Positions 45,796 through 54,244 of a stretch of DNA of 64,000 nt are shown piece by piece (positions within the stretch are counted from its first letter, which is position 1; each line of letters opens with the position of its first letter). The translations under genes and the position numbers were made by a program. Below the pieces are notes generated by a model that did not search any database, was not told the origin of the DNA, and was given only the letters and a program-made list of their open reading frames with translations. Source of the DNA: an uncultured Bacillota bacterium (lineage in GTDB: Bacteria > Bacillota > Clostridia > Peptostreptococcales > Anaerovoracaceae); the NCBI GenBank assembly GCA_927441425.1, contig CAKMKG010000032.1, positions 62,001-126,000 on the forward strand, read 5' to 3'.

Positions 45796-46348
45796 TTCAG
45801 AATTGAAAAATGAAAAAGCGGCTACTTTAACGATAAAGCAAGAGTTATTTGTAGATGAATACATGACAAACGGCTTCAATGCCACACAAGCCGCTATTAA
45901 AGCGGGATATAGCGAAGCAACAGCACGATCACAGGGGCAAAGACTGTTGACAAATGTTGACGTGAAAGAAGAAATCAATAAGCGTTGTCAGGATATAACC
46001 GCCGAGTTTCCATTGCTGCGTAAAAAGATTGTCGAGAAGCTTCAACGGGTGGCATTTAGTGACATAGGGGACTATTTGGAATACAAAACAGTTAAGACAG
46101 AGGTTGCCAACATAGACGGTAAGCCTATTTTGGGATTCCGGGCAGTGGTTGATTTAAAAGACTCAGACCAGGTTGATACCAGCTTGATATCAGAAGTACA
46201 GGAAACGCCGTCCGGCCTTAAGTTTAAGCGTATGGATCCGGTAAAGGCATTGGAGCTACTGGCTAAATTTACCGGGTTGGATAATGCTGACCGCGAAGAA
46301 ATCCTTGAACGGATAGAGCACCTTGAAGAAGTAGCAGGGAAAAAATAA
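45788..46348 (+). CDS. terS: Phage terminase small subunit
   Basis: 186 residues. The N-terminal helix-turn-helix reads LTIKQELFVDEYMTNGFNATQAAIKAGYSEATARSQG, key part KAGYSEATARSQGQRLL, the signature of the Terminase_2 (XtmA-like) family. The C-terminal part is helical with a Glu-rich tail for oligomerisation. TTG start with AGGAAAGGAG upstream. TerS recognises packaging sites. A lone terS without large subunit or capsid genes is the hallmark of Gram-positive PICIs, which use it to divert a helper phage's packaging machine. Confidence 0.9.
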   Translation: MDNSELKNEKAATLTIKQELFVDEYMTNGFNATQAAIKAGYSEATARSQGQRLLTNVDVKEEINKRCQDITAEFPLLRKKIVEKLQRVAFSDIGDYLEYKTVKTEVANIDGKPILGFRAVVDLKDSDQVDTSLISEVQETPSGLKFKRMDPVKALELLAKFTGLDNADREEILERIEHLEEVAGKK

Positions 46349-46386
46349 GCGATTATTGCGAGAATACGCGGAAAGGAGAATGAGCA

Positions 46387-46629
46387 ATGATTTTCACATT
46401 TATAAGGTGCTTTGTCGGTTGTTTAGTGGGACAGGCATTAATTGAAGTCATAAAGCACTATAGGAAAAAAGTAGATTTAGAACCCAAAACGATAGCCGAC
46501 AAAGCCAGAGAAGCTGATAATCAGCTATCGCATGGAGAAAAGACGCTAAATCAAGTGCGCGAAGAATTCGGACTTGCGCCGATAGACGACGAAAGCGCAA
46601 ACACTCTTTTTGTTGTCAGTAAAGAATAA
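46387..46629 (+). CDS. Small membrane-anchored protein (80 aa)
   Basis: 80 residues with a hydrophobic N-terminal helix (MIFTFIRCFVGCLVGQALIE) and a soluble tail. The last 30 residues (KTLNQVREEFGLAPIDDE) resemble the C-terminal end of phage portal proteins, where a TxNExR-LGLxPI motif is common. That likeness is short and could be chance. AAAGGAG upstream. Confidence 0.55.
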   Translation: MIFTFIRCFVGCLVGQALIEVIKHYRKKVDLEPKTIADKAREADNQLSHGEKTLNQVREEFGLAPIDDESANTLFVVSKE

Positions 46630-46942
46630 TCCGATATCCAGACAACGGGCGTTTTGCCTTTTTAACGTCAGACGCATTGGCCGTAGATTCACAACTCATT
46701 CCAATGGCGATACAAAGATCTGGAATGGCCTGATTTAAGGTTTCCTGAGCAATAACCATACCTTGCGTAGATAAGTAATGGCATAAATCGCTGGTATAAA
46801 TAGCATTAAATCGGTTGCCAAGAAAAAGAATATCATATTTCTGTATCAGTTGTTTGACCGAATCTTCGGAAGGATTCGCGCCTAATGAAATACTGGCATT
46901 GCGCAATTCCATAAGAACTTCAGCCAATTTTTGAACACTCAA
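46616..46942 (-). CDS. Hypothetical protein on the opposite strand (108 aa)
   Basis: A TTG start at 46942 is preceded by GAGGAGGT, which argues for a real gene. The 108-residue product is mixed alpha/beta with KLAEVLMELRNASISLGANPS and YLSTQGMVIAQETLNQAI. No family recognised. It is the only rightward-module gene on the minus strand and overlaps the previous gene's end by 14 bases. Confidence 0.55.
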   Translation of the reverse strand: MSVQKLAEVLMELRNASISLGANPSEDSVKQLIQKYDILFLGNRFNAIYTSDLCHYLSTQGMVIAQETLNQAIPDLCIAIGMSCESTANASDVKKAKRPLSGYRIILY

Positions 46943-47025
46943 AAAAAACACCTCCTCACAACAGGAGTGTATCACAGATAAAAATCAAAAGGAAATATTT
47001 AATATAACTGAAAGGAAAATTTACA

Positions 47026-47199
47026 ATGAAGAGTATCGAAAGTAGATTATCAAAATTAGAACTAAGGACAGTATCTGAGAGCGGTCCTTTACCCATAGAA
47101 ACAGTTATAAGAGAAGCCGATAACCCTGAATTTATGGAACGGCATAAAGACAATCTAACCGTTAAGTATTTAAAGTCTTTCGAAGGTGAGGAATTCTAA
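47026..47199 (+). CDS. Small paralogue 1 of the KLE family (57 aa)
   Basis: 57 codons, AAAGGA upstream. It starts MKSIESRLSKLELRT and ends in KYLKSFEGEEF. The N-terminus matches those of the next two genes (MKxIxxRLxKLE), a short coiled-coil-like helix. Unknown function. Confidence 0.6.
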   Translation: MKSIESRLSKLELRTVSESGPLPIETVIREADNPEFMERHKDNLTVKYLKSFEGEEF

Positions 47200-47200
47200 T

Positions 47201-47494
47201 ATGAAGAACATTGAGAATAGACTGGAAAAGCTAGAATCTACTATTAAACCCACCGGAGAGCAAGAAGATCTTTCTCTTTTGACAGACGAAGAACTTGACC
47301 TTGAGCTTGCTGGTTTGATTTATAACAATCTCCAAGAGGATGATTGTATTTATCCTGATGTCGGGCAGGAAGTTAAGGCAATGAGCCGGGAAGAATTTAT
47401 AAGTATGTATATCTCAATGGACAAATGTGAAGAACAACGTTTATATCGTGATCCGCTCTATGAATGGGCGAGGAAGGAAGGAATAGAAGTATGA
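47201..47494 (+). CDS. Small paralogue 2 of the KLE family (97 aa)
   Basis: 97 residues from the ATG at 47201 (GTGAGG upstream). N-terminus MKNIENRLEKLEST, then an acidic domain with LTDEELDLELAGLIYNNL and EEFISMYISMDKCEEQRLY. Its stop overlaps the start of paralogue 3 in ATGA. Confidence 0.65.
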   Translation: MKNIENRLEKLESTIKPTGEQEDLSLLTDEELDLELAGLIYNNLQEDDCIYPDVGQEVKAMSREEFISMYISMDKCEEQRLYRDPLYEWARKEGIEV

Positions 47495-47790
47495 AAAACA
47501 TTGATAACCGATTGGTAAAGTTAGAAATGGCGCTGGGAAAAGAAAACGATCTGGATTTGGAGTTAAGTGCCATGACACCAGAAGAAAGAGAACACAGAAT
47601 AGCAGAATTGATTTATAAAGGGTTGATTGACACCGACCCAAAAGTAAAGCTAATGACCGAAGCGGATTTTATTGAGCTTTATTTGTCATCCGGTCCAAGG
47701 GAAAGAGCCACCCTTTGCGGATATGATTTCACAAAAGGCAGTATAGAAGACCAACTTCTCGATAGCCTCAAGGCTAGATACGAGGTGTAG
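47491..47790 (+). CDS. Small paralogue 3 of the KLE family (99 aa)
   Basis: 99 residues, N-terminus MKNIDNRLVKLEMALG, with an acidic body aligned to paralogue 2 (RIAELIYKGLI, EADFIELYLSSGPRERATL). The radical SAM gene starts two bases after its stop, so the three small genes and the enzyme form a translationally coupled unit. Confidence 0.65.
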   Translation: MKNIDNRLVKLEMALGKENDLDLELSAMTPEEREHRIAELIYKGLIDTDPKVKLMTEADFIELYLSSGPRERATLCGYDFTKGSIEDQLLDSLKARYEV

Positions 47791-47792
47791 GA

Positions 47793-49241
47793 ATGAAGAT
47801 ACTATTTGTAACAGATAAATGCCACTGTCTATACCGCGCGCAAATGACAACAAACCTTCAGGCAATACTTGGCGAAAGGCACGATGTGGTATTTTTCAAG
47901 GCCACCAGCAAGAAGTACCTTGAACGGATAAAGACCGAGAACCCAGATATCATATATCTGCTCATTGGAGGAACTCAACATAATGAGATTGCAGAACAAT
48001 ATAAGGGCACAAACACCGTGATTGTTTCGGATATGGCTGGCAATCTTGATATCCAGATAAATGGAGAGCCGGAACTAGTCTTTCCTCTTCTGGTTGAAGC
48101 AATTGAAACAGGAGCAGACCTTTCAACCGTACCGGGCATTACATACGAACATAAAACCAAGAAAGCTGAGAAATGGGATATAAACCAAGTTGTGAGCAAT
48201 GAAAGCTTTGTGACTTTCTCAAGCAGAGGCTGCAAGGGTAAGTGCTCCTTTTGTTCAATAAGGAATTATCAAGGCTCATTAAGGCTCAGGGAGATCCCGG
48301 TTATTGTTGAAGATATAATACGGTTCGGAAAATATGACGATTTCCACGGGGACTTTTACTTCTCTGATCCGTCTTTCGATAGCAACCCAAAGAAGCGGAT
48401 GAAAGAGCTGTTGAAAACGCTGATTAAGGAATTCTGCGTATATACATATCAGGCTAACTTTCGGCCGGACTTTCATAAAATGGTCGACGATGAAATGATT
48501 CAACTTTTATTTGATTCAGGGCTCACAAGAGCATTCATTGGTGTAGAGTCCGGAAATGAATCTGATCTGCAGCTATACAATAAGGGCACAACCGTCGAAG
48601 ATGCACAAAAGACTATCGACCTGTTTAAAAACCTGGACTGCGCTGTCGATGCAGGGTTTATAATGTTCAACCCGTTTTCGGATTTTGATAGATTGAGGCA
48701 AAACATTGCTTTCTTGAAAAAGAATCATCTGGCCACATTTGAAACATTAACAAGACAGCTCTCAATAGCCCCAGCAGCACCAATAGAGCAGATTACCATA
48801 GAGGCAGGGCTGCTGATCTCTGGGCAATCTTGCTACTTATTTAAGGACGAGAAAATGCTACTGCTTACGCAAACAATCAAACTAATAGAAAAAGGGTTGC
48901 ATCAAAATGCGCTTGCACAATACAGGGATTTAGGTCTGAAAGCCGTTAAAAGACTTAAACGCGAAATATTGTTCAGAGATAGCATAGAAAAATATAACAA
49001 GCTGATTGAGTATGACCAGCGGCTTACCGAGATCGTTGAAAGGGAGTCGGACCGGCTTTGCGAGTGGTTTCTTAATCTGCTTGATCTGATGGAACAGAAA
49101 CGGCCTTACATCGAGTTCTTTCAGATGACCAACAACTACATCACGACCGAACATATAAAAAGTGTCGTTAAGGAATATCACGCCATTTCGAAAGAAATGT
49201 ATGGAGCATATGGGGGGGCGACTTTTTTAAAGCGGATATAG
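47793..49241 (+). CDS. B12-type radical SAM protein
   Basis: 482 residues. The N-terminal Rossmann-like domain (MKILFVTDKC to about 110) is in the place of a cobalamin-binding domain but lacks the DxHxxG histidine, so base-off B12 binding of the usual kind is doubtful. The radical SAM core has Cys147, Cys151 and Cys154 in CKGKCSFC, then FYFSDPSFD and FIGVESGNE. A long helical C-terminal part follows. The enzyme's substrate is unknown. Its tight coupling to three small acidic proteins raises the option that they are substrates or partners. Confidence 0.85.
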   Translation: MKILFVTDKCHCLYRAQMTTNLQAILGERHDVVFFKATSKKYLERIKTENPDIIYLLIGGTQHNEIAEQYKGTNTVIVSDMAGNLDIQINGEPELVFPLLVEAIETGADLSTVPGITYEHKTKKAEKWDINQVVSNESFVTFSSRGCKGKCSFCSIRNYQGSLRLREIPVIVEDIIRFGKYDDFHGDFYFSDPSFDSNPKKRMKELLKTLIKEFCVYTYQANFRPDFHKMVDDEMIQLLFDSGLTRAFIGVESGNESDLQLYNKGTTVEDAQKTIDLFKNLDCAVDAGFIMFNPFSDFDRLRQNIAFLKKNHLATFETLTRQLSIAPAAPIEQITIEAGLLISGQSCYLFKDEKMLLLTQTIKLIEKGLHQNALAQYRDLGLKAVKRLKREILFRDSIEKYNKLIEYDQRLTEIVERESDRLCEWFLNLLDLMEQKRPYIEFFQMTNNYITTEHIKSVVKEYHAISKEMYGAYGGATFLKRI

Positions 49242-49256
49242 AAAGAAGGGGAACCA

Positions 49257-49340
49257 ATGAACAAAACAAAACTATTCTTGCAGCAGCACCATCCAGAATT
49301 GGATTGTCATCGTAGCCCAGACCAAAATTGGGCTGAGTGA
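49257..49340 (+). CDS. Possible 27-aa peptide
   Basis: A 27-codon frame (MNKTKLFLQQHHPELDCHR at its start) with GAAGGGG upstream, 15 bases after the radical SAM gene. No family. The ribosome site is its only support. Confidence 0.3.
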   Translation: MNKTKLFLQQHHPELDCHRSPDQNWAE

Positions 49341-49430
49341 AAGATGGCAAGATAATAGCATGGTAAATTAATTCTTTCCCACTATAAAAAGGCCTTGATA
49401 TATGCAAGGTTAGTACAAGGAGGTACATAA

Positions 49431-49724
49431 ATGAGCCAATATAAATTATCCTTACTGGAGCAAGAAACAATTATCCTCTTCAACCGTGAGGAAAAAGAGG
49501 CCGATGTTTACACCCATGAGTCGGGCCTTAAAAAGAAGCTGGATAAACTTAGCAAGTCCTCTCCAGATGTATTCATAAAAAGAGAGGAAAACGGTGCAGA
49601 GGGTGTCACATATACATTGCCGAAGAACTTAATCAGTATAAGAACACCGAGGGAAAAGAAAACGCTATCAGAAGAGCAGAAAAAGGCTTTACGAAAGCAG
49701 CTGACTAAAAACATATCCAAGTAA
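49431..49724 (+). CDS. Small conserved mobile-element protein (97 aa)
   Basis: 97 residues with AAGGAGG upstream. Pattern LSLLEQETIILFNREEKEAD then VYTHESGLKKKLDKL, a small winged-helix-like protein found, as far as I recall, in many conjugative and phage elements of gut Firmicutes. Function unknown. Confidence 0.65.
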   Translation: MSQYKLSLLEQETIILFNREEKEADVYTHESGLKKKLDKLSKSSPDVFIKREENGAEGVTYTLPKNLISIRTPREKKTLSEEQKKALRKQLTKNISK

Positions 49725-49754
49725 CAGACACAAGACACGCGAGAAGGTAAAAAC

Positions 49755-49852
49755 CCCTTGTATTATACAGTAAATTTTAATATGAAATTAAAAAGTGGTA
49801 TTCTTCTATACCACTCCAAAAAGTTTATATCAAAAAGCCTATAATACAAGGG
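49755..49852. repeat. Nested inverted repeat upstream of the GHKL gene
   Basis: CCCTTGTATTATA (49755-49767) and its exact reverse complement (49840-49852) flank AT-rich DNA. This contains a second perfect hairpin, AGTGGTAT (49794-49801) with ATACCACT (49808-49815). The 229 bases from 49725 to 49953 hold no other feature. Confidence 0.6.
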
Positions 49853-49953
49853 TTTTAAATAAGAACTTATTTAGTAAAACTGATTATAAGTATAACTTTT
49901 CTTTAAAATATGTTAGAATATATTTACATTTTACGAAAGTAGGTAAGTATATT

Positions 49954-51933
49954 ATGGAATCGTTAAAGGGTTTTTCGTCTGAATACCAGTTTACGCAATT
50001 TGAAGAAGATTATCTTACTAGAACTTACGGAAAAATAACAAATCGCCCGGATTTGGCTTTGACAGAGTTGGTTGCAAATGCATGGGACGGTGGGGCTGAG
50101 AGTGTTTCTATTAATATATCTCCCATAAGTACAGTTGAGCAAATGACCATTTCTATCCATGATGATGGAGTTGGCATGACGGAACAGGAATTCTACAATC
50201 GTTGGATGACTTTGGCCTATAATCGGCTCAGACATCAAGGAGAGTATGCGGAGATGCCTCCGGAACGTATTGATCAAAAGAGAAGGGCTTACGGAAGGAA
50301 TGGCATTGGAAGGCATAGTATGCTTTGCTTTGGCAATACATATACAGTCGAAACATTGAAAAATGGTTTATGCAATGTTTTTACATTAGAGCAAAGTGGC
50401 GGAAAAACAGCGTTAAAAATAACATCGCATAACTCATATTCCAAAGATGGACACGGTACTATTATTTCGGCTACAATAAATAAAAATTATCCGAATGTTT
50501 ATGAATTGAAAACAGTTTTATCAGCGAGATTTATTTTTGATCCACAATTTAAGATATCCATTAATGGTACCCTTATAGGGATTGATCAGTTTGATGGTTT
50601 TTTAAAAAGAGAAGAAGCTACAATCTTAGATGATATAAATATTACAATGACTGCTTTATCTTCGAATAAAACTGCTAAAGACTCACAGCAACATGGCGTT
50701 GCCTTTTGGGTTAATAAAAGGCTTGTAGGCGAACCCTCATGGCATCTTAATAAAAAATACTTAGCCGACGGAAGAACAACCACGGCAAAACAGTATACAA
50801 TTATTGTTCAAACGAACGATTTATTATCAGATATTAATCCTGATTGGACTGCTTTTAAGGAAAATGATAGGATGGATGCCGTTTATAAAGTTGTGGAGTC
50901 ATTCACAAATGATGTGCTCAAAGGGGCAAATGCTATGAAAAATGAAGACTTTAAACATAACATAATACGAAAGTATGCAAAAGAAATACAGAACTTGGAG
51001 TACACATCAAGACGTAATATTTTGCAATTGGTTGATAAAGTTGTTGATGAGATTCCCGAACTATCAAAAAGTTTTTTAGATGTTACGATATCAAAATTGC
51101 TTGATATAAATAAATCTATGAATAAGAGGGCCTTGCTTGAAAAGATCTTCATATTAAATGAAAAAGACGCTGAGGCTTTAAATAAAGTCTTGGATGATTG
51201 GGATGTTTCGGATTTAGAATACGTCTTAGACGAAGTTGATCGTAGAATAACTGCCATTGAGGCTATTCGAAGATTTTCAACAATGGAAGGTGCTGACGAA
51301 CTCCATGTTTTACATCCTTTAGTATTAGAAGCAAAATGGCTTTTTGGCGCTGAGTTTGATTCTTCTTTCTATGTTTCTAACAAAAGATTATCAACAATAC
51401 TAAAAAAGCATCTAAAAAAACCTGAAAATGTAAAAAGCCTAGTAGTTCCAATGAAACGTCCAGATATAATAGTATTTGATGATGGAAGTCTTATGGGTTA
51501 TGCGACAGAGGATCATAATCCCGATACAGGTCTTGTTGAGTATAAGAGACTGCTATTGATAGAATTAAAATGTGGCGGAAAAGAAATAACTACAAAAGAA
51601 ATGAATCAAACTGAAGAATATATAAATGAACTATTTTTTTCTAATGCTTTTAATAGTTATGTTGAAATTAATGCATTTACCGTAGGTACTTCTGTAAGTG
51701 CACGAATGAGTAGAGGAAAAGAATTAAAGGATAGTGGGAATATAACATTTGGAAAAATAACAGCAGCTTCATACGAGCAATTAGTAGCTACAGCTGAAAG
51801 AAGGTTGTTTGGATTGAAAGAACAATTATCTCAAAGGTATGAAAGTCTAGATGAGGATAATTTATTAAAGAAAGCTTTAAGCCCAGAAACGGCACAAGCT
51901 GCAATGGCTTATATATTAGAAAAAGACAAATAG
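49954..51933 (+). CDS. GHKL ATPase fused to a PD-(D/E)xK nuclease-like domain
   Basis: 659 residues. N-terminal GHKL (HSP90/MORC-type) ATP-binding domain: N-box ELVANAWD (38-45), DDGVGM (70-75), RNGIGRHS (115-122). The middle part is helical. The C-terminal domain has the restriction-nuclease-fold pattern RPDIIVFDDG with Asp504, then LLLIELKCGGKEI with Glu537 and Lys539. ATP-gated nucleases of this build are typical of anti-phage defence proteins. The longer open frame from 49795 overlaps a hairpin; family alignment favours the ATG at 49954, with only a weak AGGT upstream. Very AT-rich compared with the chromosome, so acquired. Confidence 0.85.
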   Translation: MESLKGFSSEYQFTQFEEDYLTRTYGKITNRPDLALTELVANAWDGGAESVSINISPISTVEQMTISIHDDGVGMTEQEFYNRWMTLAYNRLRHQGEYAEMPPERIDQKRRAYGRNGIGRHSMLCFGNTYTVETLKNGLCNVFTLEQSGGKTALKITSHNSYSKDGHGTIISATINKNYPNVYELKTVLSARFIFDPQFKISINGTLIGIDQFDGFLKREEATILDDINITMTALSSNKTAKDSQQHGVAFWVNKRLVGEPSWHLNKKYLADGRTTTAKQYTIIVQTNDLLSDINPDWTAFKENDRMDAVYKVVESFTNDVLKGANAMKNEDFKHNIIRKYAKEIQNLEYTSRRNILQLVDKVVDEIPELSKSFLDVTISKLLDINKSMNKRALLEKIFILNEKDAEALNKVLDDWDVSDLEYVLDEVDRRITAIEAIRRFSTMEGADELHVLHPLVLEAKWLFGAEFDSSFYVSNKRLSTILKKHLKKPENVKSLVVPMKRPDIIVFDDGSLMGYATEDHNPDTGLVEYKRLLLIELKCGGKEITTKEMNQTEEYINELFFSNAFNSYVEINAFTVGTSVSARMSRGKELKDSGNITFGKITAASYEQLVATAERRLFGLKEQLSQRYESLDEDNLLKKALSPETAQAAMAYILEKDK

Positions 51934-52061
51934 TAATTGTATGAATAGGGCCATCATCGCGGTGGTTCTTTTCTTATGTCTGAATAACAGAAGTGTCGAA
52001 TCAATTATGTTGAAGTCTGACATATTTTGGAGTAAGCTGAAAGCAAAAAGGGGAGAGCATA

Positions 52062-52385
52062 TTGGAAACAAAAGATATTATTCTTGAAATACTTAAAAAA
52101 CTAGAAAAGTCATTAGACGATGATAATTTTGATCAACAACTGATAAGCGCTGAAACCTTTGGAATTACAGTAAATAGAAGAAATTATATTCTACAAATAA
52201 TGGAAGATGCAGGGTTGATCAAAGGAGTAAAGGCCCTGTCGGCAAATGATAGAGCTCCGTATGGTATAATGTTGAAAAATCTAAAAATAACTCTACAGGG
52301 CATAATGTATCTGGATGAGAATACAACAACAGCCAAGATTATAAAAGCCGCAAAAATATTAAAAGATACAATCCCCATGATATAA
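52062..52385 (+). CDS. YjcQ-family phage protein
   Basis: 107 residues, small winged-helix protein of the YjcQ type (DIILEILKKLEKSLDD, INxRNYILQIMEDAGLIKG-like segment, LKNLKITLQGIMYLDEN). TTG start with AAGGGGAGAG upstream. Common in Firmicutes prophages, role unknown, possibly regulatory. Confidence 0.8.
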   Translation: METKDIILEILKKLEKSLDDDNFDQQLISAETFGITVNRRNYILQIMEDAGLIKGVKALSANDRAPYGIMLKNLKITLQGIMYLDENTTTAKIIKAAKILKDTIPMI

Positions 52386-52483
52386 ATTCGAGCTACCCCG
52401 GTAGTTCTAAACTTTCTCCTATTGCCTCAGGAGTATGATGAAGGCAAAATCGGTATTTTATTTATTTCCAGAGGGAGGAAAAA

Positions 52484-53053
52484 ATGGTTGTTAATATCCT
52501 ATTGGTGGGTTGTGAGTTAATCGCATTATTGTACATAGTATCCTTGATCATAGCTCTTGTAATTACCGTTTATAAAAAAATAAAATTTGGCACTCCTTTC
52601 TCGGAATTCCAGTTTAATTTATTCGGAAAAGACAATAACGCCAATAAGGCAGGCATAACCTTGGTTCTGATAGCAATATCAATTATTGGGTTGGCGGCTC
52701 TTATTGTGCCAAATACAGCTTTTGGGGTTGAAGAAATTGGCGCCATACTTGAAAAGAATGATTATACGGCATACTACTATGTTTCTATGTTCCCAGAGGA
52801 TTCTGAAAGTAAAAACTATAAAGTGGTTGCTGAAATCTGGGCAACCGACAAAAATTATATTATACGAAAAGCGTACTTCCCAAATGAAGGATATTTAACT
52901 TTCGATGGCTATGTGTTTGGGCTGCCTGATGATTCACTAAAATTTGATGAAATGATTTATATATATGACGATAATGACGACTATTGGAACATACAACTAC
53001 TGGACGAGCGCCCATCAAATTATAAATTGAAAGAAATTGGTGTAGAATTTTAA
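52484..53053 (+). CDS. Two-helix membrane protein of unknown function
   Basis: 189 residues: one membrane helix at 5-30, a short cytoplasmic loop, a second helix at about 57-76 (ITLVLIAISIIGLAALIVP), and an acidic exported or cytoplasmic beta-rich domain. Good GAGGGAGG upstream. It lies between the YjcQ and HEPN-like genes. A membrane effector is one possibility. Confidence 0.7.
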   Translation: MVVNILLVGCELIALLYIVSLIIALVITVYKKIKFGTPFSEFQFNLFGKDNNANKAGITLVLIAISIIGLAALIVPNTAFGVEEIGAILEKNDYTAYYYVSMFPEDSESKNYKVVAEIWATDKNYIIRKAYFPNEGYLTFDGYVFGLPDDSLKFDEMIYIYDDNDDYWNIQLLDERPSNYKLKEIGVEF

Positions 53054-53116
53054 TATAACTGGCGATCTTATTGGTACAAGAAATAAATGCCACAATAATA
53101 AAGGAGGTACGCTTAT

Positions 53117-53944
53117 ATGTCTGATTTTGATGGCTTAACCGAAGAAGAACAAATTGAAAAGATGAGAGAGTGGTTTTATGAAAACTATGAGGATCCGGCT
53201 GAAAGAACGCCATATGAGGGGGAATATATTTGGATATATGGCGGACCATATGATGCATATGAAGAGTTACTTGATAAATTCGAGGGGCAGGTTGATGAGC
53301 GATTAATTCTTGATTTGGCCGACGACCTTAATTCTGAATGCACTGATTGGACTTCGACTAGTGACGAAGGCTTTTATGATGAATATTTTAATAATGATCC
53401 CATTGAAGCATTAAGACGATCATTAGAAAAATTTCGAAGCTTATCAAGTCAGCAAATACCGGACCAGCTTAAAACAAATTTCTACGCTTTGCTTTTCATT
53501 AATTGTATTACAATTATGGAAGTGTTTTTATCAGACACTTTTATAAATGAGATATTAATAGATCAAAATAAAAAAGTTAATTATTTACGCTCAGATCCAT
53601 ATTTCAAAGAAAGGTCATTAAAATATAGCGATCTTTATGATGAATATGAGAAAATAGATGATCTGATTAAATACCGCTTATCTAACATAGTATGGCATAA
53701 GCTAAATACTGTCAGAGAATTATATAAAGATGCTCTTGGCGTTGATATTAAGGACTTTATTAGATTAATAGAGCCAAAAGTTGTGTTGCGTCATCATATT
53801 GCCCATCGAAATGGAAAAAACAAAGAGGGTGAAGACATTCTTGTGGATCTAGCCCAACTGAATGAACTTGCTGATCTAGTTGACGAATTAGCTAGTTATA
53901 TTGAAGGGGTGCTACGTCCAATCGTATACCCGACCGAATTTTAA
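53117..53944 (+). CDS. HEPN-like protein
   Basis: 275 residues. The N-terminal part has the recurring segment WFYENYEDPAERTPYEGEYI leading to WIYGGPYDAYEELLDKF. The C-terminal half is all-helical with LRHHIAHRNGKN, which fits the R-x4-6-H motif of HEPN RNases, preceded by helices with FINCITIMEVFLSDTF. HEPN proteins cleave RNA in toxin and defence systems. AAAGGAGG before the ATG. It follows the GHKL-nuclease, YjcQ and membrane genes in the same direction. Confidence 0.75.
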   Translation: MSDFDGLTEEEQIEKMREWFYENYEDPAERTPYEGEYIWIYGGPYDAYEELLDKFEGQVDERLILDLADDLNSECTDWTSTSDEGFYDEYFNNDPIEALRRSLEKFRSLSSQQIPDQLKTNFYALLFINCITIMEVFLSDTFINEILIDQNKKVNYLRSDPYFKERSLKYSDLYDEYEKIDDLIKYRLSNIVWHKLNTVRELYKDALGVDIKDFIRLIEPKVVLRHHIAHRNGKNKEGEDILVDLAQLNELADLVDELASYIEGVLRPIVYPTEF

Positions 53945-53954
53945 TAAAAAATTA

Positions 53955-54090
53955 CATCCGGTACACTTATTCGTACATTTCGTCAATCCGTCCTTGATTC
54001 CTCTATGAGCCTGTGATATGTTGATGTCATCCACTTCCAGAAGGCCGTGATAGGAGCACAAAGATGCCGGGTTAACGCCCGGCTTTTTTA
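53955..54090 (+). repeat. Repeat element A ending in a terminator
   Basis: About 135 bases, starting near CACTTATTCGTACATTTC and ending in TAGGAGCACAAAGATGCCGG plus a GCCGGG/CCCGGC hairpin and six Ts (54066-54090). A diverged copy lies at 56,660-56,790. It may be a small RNA gene or terminator cassette. The rest of the 300-base gap (54091-54207) shows nothing recognisable. Confidence 0.5.
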
Positions 54091-54207
54091 ATTCCTAAAA
54101 TCGAGCCTTGGAACGTGCGTTCTTTTTCAGCGGCCAGTTATGCCAAAATTCGGTTTTCGTTTGTCTATGACGAGATTAGAGGCTCGTACAGACCTTTTTA
54201 TTGCATA

Positions 54208-54237
54208 ATTAAAGCCGGACGTTTTGCCCGGCTCAAA
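54208..54237 (-). terminator. Terminator of the SLH cargo gene
   Basis: On the minus strand AGCCGG pairs with CCGGCT around nine bases, followed by TTTAATT. Confidence 0.6.
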
Positions 54238-54244
54238 GGGTTTG

